Assembly: GCF_009711475.1 (NCBI RefSeq)
Contig: NZ_SMMD01000819.1
Location: forward strand, 1 to 9,492
DNA: 9,492 nt
From: Fulvivirga aurantia
Lineage (GTDB): Bacteria; Bacteroidota; Bacteroidia; Cytophagales; Cyclobacteriaceae
Direction: 5' to 3'
Shown: piece by piece, positions 6,662-9,492 of the stretch
Layout: the number at the start of each line of letters is the position of its first letter
Numbering within the stretch: position 1 is the stretch's first letter
Translations under genes and position numbers: made by a program
The notes under the pieces: generated by a model
Database searches by the model: none
Told to the model about the DNA's origin: nothing
What the model saw: only the letters and a program-made list of their open reading frames with translations

Positions 6662-7122
6662 TTGTAATTTACACAGATGGTGCCGCAAAAGGCAACCCGG
6701 GCCCGGGTGGCTATGGCACCGTCATGATGACGAAAGTAAACGGTAAAAATTACCGCAAGGAGCTCTCAGAAGGCTTTAGGAATACTACAAATAATAGAAT
6801 GGAGCTGCTGGCCGTCATAAGAGGCCTTGAGGCTTTAAAAAAAGATGGGCAAAATGTAACGATCTACTCAGACTCTAAATATGTGGTTGAGGCTGTAGAA
6901 AAGGGTTGGATATGGAACTGGCAAAAGAAAAACTTTGCTAAAAAGGCTAATGTCGACCTATGGAAATCATTTATCCCTCTTTATAATAAGCACAACATCA
7001 AATTCAAATGGGTGAAAGGTCATGCCGGGATTCCGGAAAATGAAAGGTGTGATCAATTAGCTGTGGCTGCGGCAGAAAGTGGTGATCTGAAAATTGATGA
7101 AGGGTATGAGGCAATAAAGTAG
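6658..7122 (+). CDS. rnhA: Ribonuclease HI
   Basis: Degrades the RNA strand of RNA-DNA hybrids, removing R-loops and primer remnants in the cytoplasm; needs Mg2+ or Mn2+. The 154 residues match E. coli RNase HI (155). The catalytic carboxylates are all present: Asp7 in IYTDGAAKGNPGPGGYG, Glu49 in TTNNRMELLAVI, Asp72 in IYSDSKYVV, and Asp132 in NERCDQLA. His122 in WVKGHAG is the loop histidine that assists product release. The basic handle region KGWIWNWQKKNFAKKANVDLW (about 82-102) is present, so this is the full bacterial form and not the handle-less version. The ATG lies within the marC stop (ATGA), suggesting coupled translation. The gene ends 14 bases before the convergent stop of the DUF456 gene. 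Confidence 0.97.
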   Translation: MIVIYTDGAAKGNPGPGGYGTVMMTKVNGKNYRKELSEGFRNTTNNRMELLAVIRGLEALKKDGQNVTIYSDSKYVVEAVEKGWIWNWQKKNFAKKANVDLWKSFIPLYNKHNIKFKWVKGHAGIPENERCDQLAVAAAESGDLKIDEGYEAIK

Positions 7123-7136
7123 GATCTTCAAAAGTC

Positions 7137-7613
7137 TTAAAATATTGCCTGCACAAAGTAAAATATCATCACACAGCTTGCTGTTAACTTTATAAATGTA
7201 CCAAACAGAAAACCTATAAAAGAGCCTATTGCTGCCTTTCCGGCTTGCTTGGAGTTTTTCCCTGATAAGAGCTCACCAATTAAAGCACCTGCTATCGGCC
7301 CGATTATTATCCCGAAAGGTGGAAATATAAAAATGCCTAGTATAAGGCCAATTACGGTGCCCCAAATTCCCCATTTACTACCTCCAAAGCGCTTGGTACC
7401 GTAAACGGGAATCACATAATCCAGCGCAACAACACCTATTGTGATGGCCAGCCAAAGCAACATGAAGTTTGTAGAAAACGGGCTATCAGCGGTTAGTTGT
7501 AGCAACAATAAACCTATATAATTTAGCGGTGGACCTGGCAGCACTGGCAACAAACAGCCAATCAACCCAACGATCATCAAAATACTGCCTAATATTATCC
7601 AGACTACATCCAT
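7137..7613 (-). CDS. DUF456 family membrane protein
   Basis: Small integral membrane protein of unknown function. The 158 residues are almost all hydrophobic and rich in glycine, with helices near 4-24, 28-42, 50-70, 81-115 (probably two) and 128-156. The family pattern is clear: GLIGCLLPVLPGPPLNYIGLL (16-36) in the first hairpin, LDYVIPVYGTKRFGGSKWGIWGT (64-86) after the third helix, then FPPFGIIIGPIAGALIGELL (97-116) and the small-residue helix KAAIGSFIGFLFGT. The ATG at 7613 starts directly before the first helix. There is no Shine-Dalgarno in the 33 bases upstream, which separate it from the divergent helical-protein gene. It converges with rnhA with 14 bases between stops and no convincing terminator. 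No function can be inferred from its neighbours. Confidence 0.9.
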   Translation of the reverse strand: MDVVWIILGSILMIVGLIGCLLPVLPGPPLNYIGLLLLQLTADSPFSTNFMLLWLAITIGVVALDYVIPVYGTKRFGGSKWGIWGTVIGLILGIFIFPPFGIIIGPIAGALIGELLSGKNSKQAGKAAIGSFIGFLFGTFIKLTASCVMIFYFVQAIF

Positions 7614-7646
7614 TTGATATAAATTTAAAATCTCAAATTACGGAAA
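7612..7646. promoter_or_regulatory. 33-base divergent gap between DUF456 and helical-protein genes
   Basis: The gap is AT-rich and holds an inverted repeat ATTTGA (7612-7617) and TCAAAT (7633-7638), which begins within the DUF456 start codon, plus the self-complementary TAAATTTA (7620-7627), which could also serve as a weak -7 likeness on either strand. No exact TAnnTTTG is present. It must carry or adjoin both promoters, but I cannot place either. Confidence 0.25.
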
Positions 7647-8168
7647 ATGGATATAAAAACGGCACTACTTCAAGAGCACAGTAGAAATCAGGCAGAAAAA
7701 ATAGCTCAATACATCGGTAGTAATGAAGAAAAGTTTGCTGAGCTCATGACCCTGTTTTTTAGTGACACATACCGTGTTACACAAAGAGCTGCATGGCCTA
7801 TGAGTATTTGTAGTGACGAGCACCCGGAATTAATAAGGCCTTACCTGAAGCAAATGATTAATAGCCTTTCTGCCACAGTCCATGTTGCGGTCAAACGAAA
7901 TACAGTAAGGGCCCTTCAAAATATTGATATCCCGGAAGAGCTCAGAGGCATAGCTGCCGAAAATTGCTTTAATCTTTTAGCTTCTGGTGATGAACCCATC
8001 GCGGTTAAAGTATTTGCAATGACCGTACTTGCCAATATCTGTAAAATAGAGCCAGACTTATCCCACGAATTGAGAATTTTGATAGAAGACCAAATGCCTT
8101 ATGGATCAGCCGGTTTCAAAAGTAGAGGCAATAAAATTTTAAAGCAACTTGATAAACTGGTGCGTTAA
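7647..8168 (+). CDS. Uncharacterised all-helical protein, HEAT-repeat-like
   Basis: I do not recognise a characterised family. The 173 residues have no signal peptide and no membrane segment, and the sequence is predicted by eye to be a stack of amphipathic helices of about 15 residues: 2-22 (ALLQEHSRNQAEKIAQYIG), 25-37, 42-55 (RVTQRAAWPMSICS), 59-76, 77-92 (HVAVKRNTVRALQNI), 97-112 (EELRGIAAENCFNLLA), 117-133 (IAVKVFAMTVLANICK), 137-149, 157-172. Pairs such as PIAVKVFAMTVLANI and TVHVAVKRNTVRALQNI have the spacing and the A/V-x-x-A-L pattern of HEAT or armadillo repeats, so a cytoplasmic protein-binding scaffold is a reasonable guess. ATG at 7647 follows ACGGAAA. Its TAA interlocks with the stop of the convergent saccharopine dehydrogenase gene. 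Its coding look (regular helix pattern, full length between neighbours) supports a real gene. Confidence 0.82.
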   Translation: MDIKTALLQEHSRNQAEKIAQYIGSNEEKFAELMTLFFSDTYRVTQRAAWPMSICSDEHPELIRPYLKQMINSLSATVHVAVKRNTVRALQNIDIPEELRGIAAENCFNLLASGDEPIAVKVFAMTVLANICKIEPDLSHELRILIEDQMPYGSAGFKSRGNKILKQLDKLVR

Positions 8169-9492
8169 TCAACAAGCTTCTCACTCATTTCAAAACCCAT
8201 ATCCTCCAACTCTTTCAGTATTGGGGTATAAATTTCCTTTTTAATCGGGATGTGAACACCCGACAGAGCGATTTGCTTTTGCAAAATAAGTTTGGCAGCA
8301 ATTCCAACAGGCAGACCAACAGTTTTAGACATGGCCGTGTCGGTAGCATCATCACCTATAGCCACAAAAGTACTGTGCACCTCATGTTTTTCCTTCTCCT
8401 TAGTTAGGAACTCAAATTTGTGCCACATTACGATCATATCCTTATCTTCTGGCTGTAGCTTCCATTTCTTATTTAGAATATGCTCTAATATTTGAGCAGG
8501 AGTACCTTTGTCTAAACCAACGAGTGTATCGTCAAATATCCCCGCCCATTTTAGCCTGTGCATCTCGGGTCCATCCAGATCCAGGCTTAAGTAGTGCGCA
8601 AGCTTAAGCTCCACTGAGTCATGTGGATTATAAGACAGAAATGAGTTAATAAATGCACGATGAGTCATCTTATCGACAGACTCCATCATGTACGTATCAT
8701 CTGTAGCACCTAGCTGTACAAATACATCCCAGGTACGGCAAAATCCAGGTCGTCTAAATGTACCTCGATAGATGGTCTTGATACCTCGCAAATTGTAAAC
8801 ATCGAGGTATTTTAATGAGTCTCTATTGGCATAGCCTTCAAAATAACCATAGCCCGGTATATGCACTTGCTCTGTTCTTCTAAAGAGCTTGTGATAAGGA
8901 ATGAACTTATAAGTACCTTCTTGAATAAACTTCACAATCCCCTGTCCGGCTAAAACAACATTTCTCGGATTCCAGGTAAATTTATATTCCCACGGATTCT
9001 CAGGATCAGTTTCTGGAGAAAGCAATCCACCGGTAAAACTTTCAAAGGCCGTAAGCTCCCCGCCTTCTTCTCTTATCTGATCAATGACTTTCATAGCAGA
9101 CATATGATCTATACCTGGATCGAGACCACACTCATTGAGCAGCATAACTCCTTTTTGCTGAGCTTTTTCATCCAACGCCTTCATCTCATCAGACACGTAA
9201 GATGCCGTAACCATATGCACACCGCTTTCTACACACAGTTCGGCTACGATAGGGTGAAATTTGGCAGGAAGCATAGAGATCACAAGATCAGCTTTAGCTA
9301 TTTCCTCTTTTCTTTGAGATTCGTTTAAGATATCAAACTGAAATGCAGTGCAGGAATCATGGCCTTCACACTTTTCTTCTGCCAATTCCAAGGAATAGTC
9401 ACCGACTCTTATTTGCCAGCTTTCTTGTCCTGCCAGATTCTTTGAATAATCGATAAGAGAGGTAGCAGAGCGACCTGCACCTAGAATGAGTA
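8165..9492 (-). CDS. Saccharopine dehydrogenase, LYS9-like, 5' end cut off by window edge
   Basis: Family of NAD(P)-linked enzymes acting on the C-N bond of saccharopine in lysine metabolism. The reading frame is open from the TAA at 8165-8167 to the right edge, 441 complete codons. The first residues in the window, LILGAGRSATSLIDY, are the Rossmann glycine motif (GAGRSA), so only a few N-terminal residues are missing. Then VISMLPAKFHPIVAELCVESG and NECGLDPGIDHM (window residues 119-130) join the nucleotide domain to the catalytic domain, which holds FTGGLLSPETDPENPWEYK (152-170), closely like the GGLPAPE...NPLGYKFSW of fungal Lys9. This points to the glutamate-forming saccharopine reductase type over the LYS1 type. 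Whether the cell uses it for lysine breakdown, or for another substrate, is not shown by the neighbours. A TTG at 9391 is an internal codon, not the start. Confidence 0.92.
   Translation of the reverse strand, partial: LILGAGRSATSLIDYSKNLAGQESWQIRVGDYSLELAEEKCEGHDSCTAFQFDILNESQRKEEIAKADLVISMLPAKFHPIVAELCVESGVHMVTASYVSDEMKALDEKAQQKGVMLLNECGLDPGIDHMSAMKVIDQIREEGGELTAFESFTGGLLSPETDPENPWEYKFTWNPRNVVLAGQGIVKFIQEGTYKFIPYHKLFRRTEQVHIPGYGYFEGYANRDSLKYLDVYNLRGIKTIYRGTFRRPGFCRTWDVFVQLGATDDTYMMESVDKMTHRAFINSFLSYNPHDSVELKLAHYLSLDLDGPEMHRLKWAGIFDDTLVGLDKGTPAQILEHILNKKWKLQPEDKDMIVMWHKFEFLTKEKEKHEVHSTFVAIGDDATDTAMSKTVGLPVGIAAKLILQKQIALSGVHIPIKKEIYTPILKELEDMGFEMSEKLVD

Noticed and set aside
7110..7149. Possible bidirectional terminator between rnhA and DUF456 (GGCAATA/TATTGCC)
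   Set aside because: The arms are exact complements, but the 26-base loop and absence of T-tracts make a terminator unlikely.
9389..9391. TTG as start of the saccharopine dehydrogenase
   Set aside because: The frame continues upstream and encodes the Rossmann motif GAGRSA, so the true start lies beyond the window.

Overview
This window reads as ordinary chromosomal housekeeping DNA from a member of the Bacteroidota, probably a Cytophagales-type marine or soil bacterium. That placement is inference from three things. The protein families fit. None of the nine visible start codons has a convincing Shine-Dalgarno sequence. Three gaps contain, or nearly contain, the Bacteroidota -7 promoter element TAnnTTTG. 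I see no mobile element, CRISPR array, tRNA, rRNA, toxin-antitoxin pair or defence system, and no gene-free stretch longer than about 100 bases.

Left part (1-4517, all minus strand). Transcription runs xerD, then pyrD, then ftsK. XerD is the tyrosine recombinase that resolves chromosome dimers, and FtsK is the septal DNA translocase that activates it. PyrD (quinone-dependent dihydroorotate dehydrogenase) lies between them. ftsK runs off the left edge; about 813 codons are present and only the last few tens of residues are missing. pyrD and ftsK each appear to have their own promoter.

Middle part (4548-7122, all plus strand). aroQ diverges from xerD across only 30 bases and overlaps a SerC-like class V aminotransferase by ATGA. 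After a 57-base gap with a promoter-like sequence come marC (six-helix membrane protein) and rnhA (ribonuclease HI), which also overlap by ATGA. These look like two translationally coupled pairs.

Right part (7137-9492). A DUF456 membrane protein (minus) converges on rnhA and diverges from a small, unrecognised all-helical protein (plus). That small gene ends in an interlocked TTAA shared with the convergent stop of a LYS9-type saccharopine dehydrogenase (minus), which runs off the right edge.

The points worth a second look are mostly small. They are a terminator-like hairpin inside the ftsK linker, a perfect 8-bp palindrome upstream of ftsK, promoter elements so close to ATG that the mRNAs may be leaderless, the uncertain substrate of the aminotransferase, and the uncharacterised helical protein. 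I found no sign of a previously undescribed multi-gene system.
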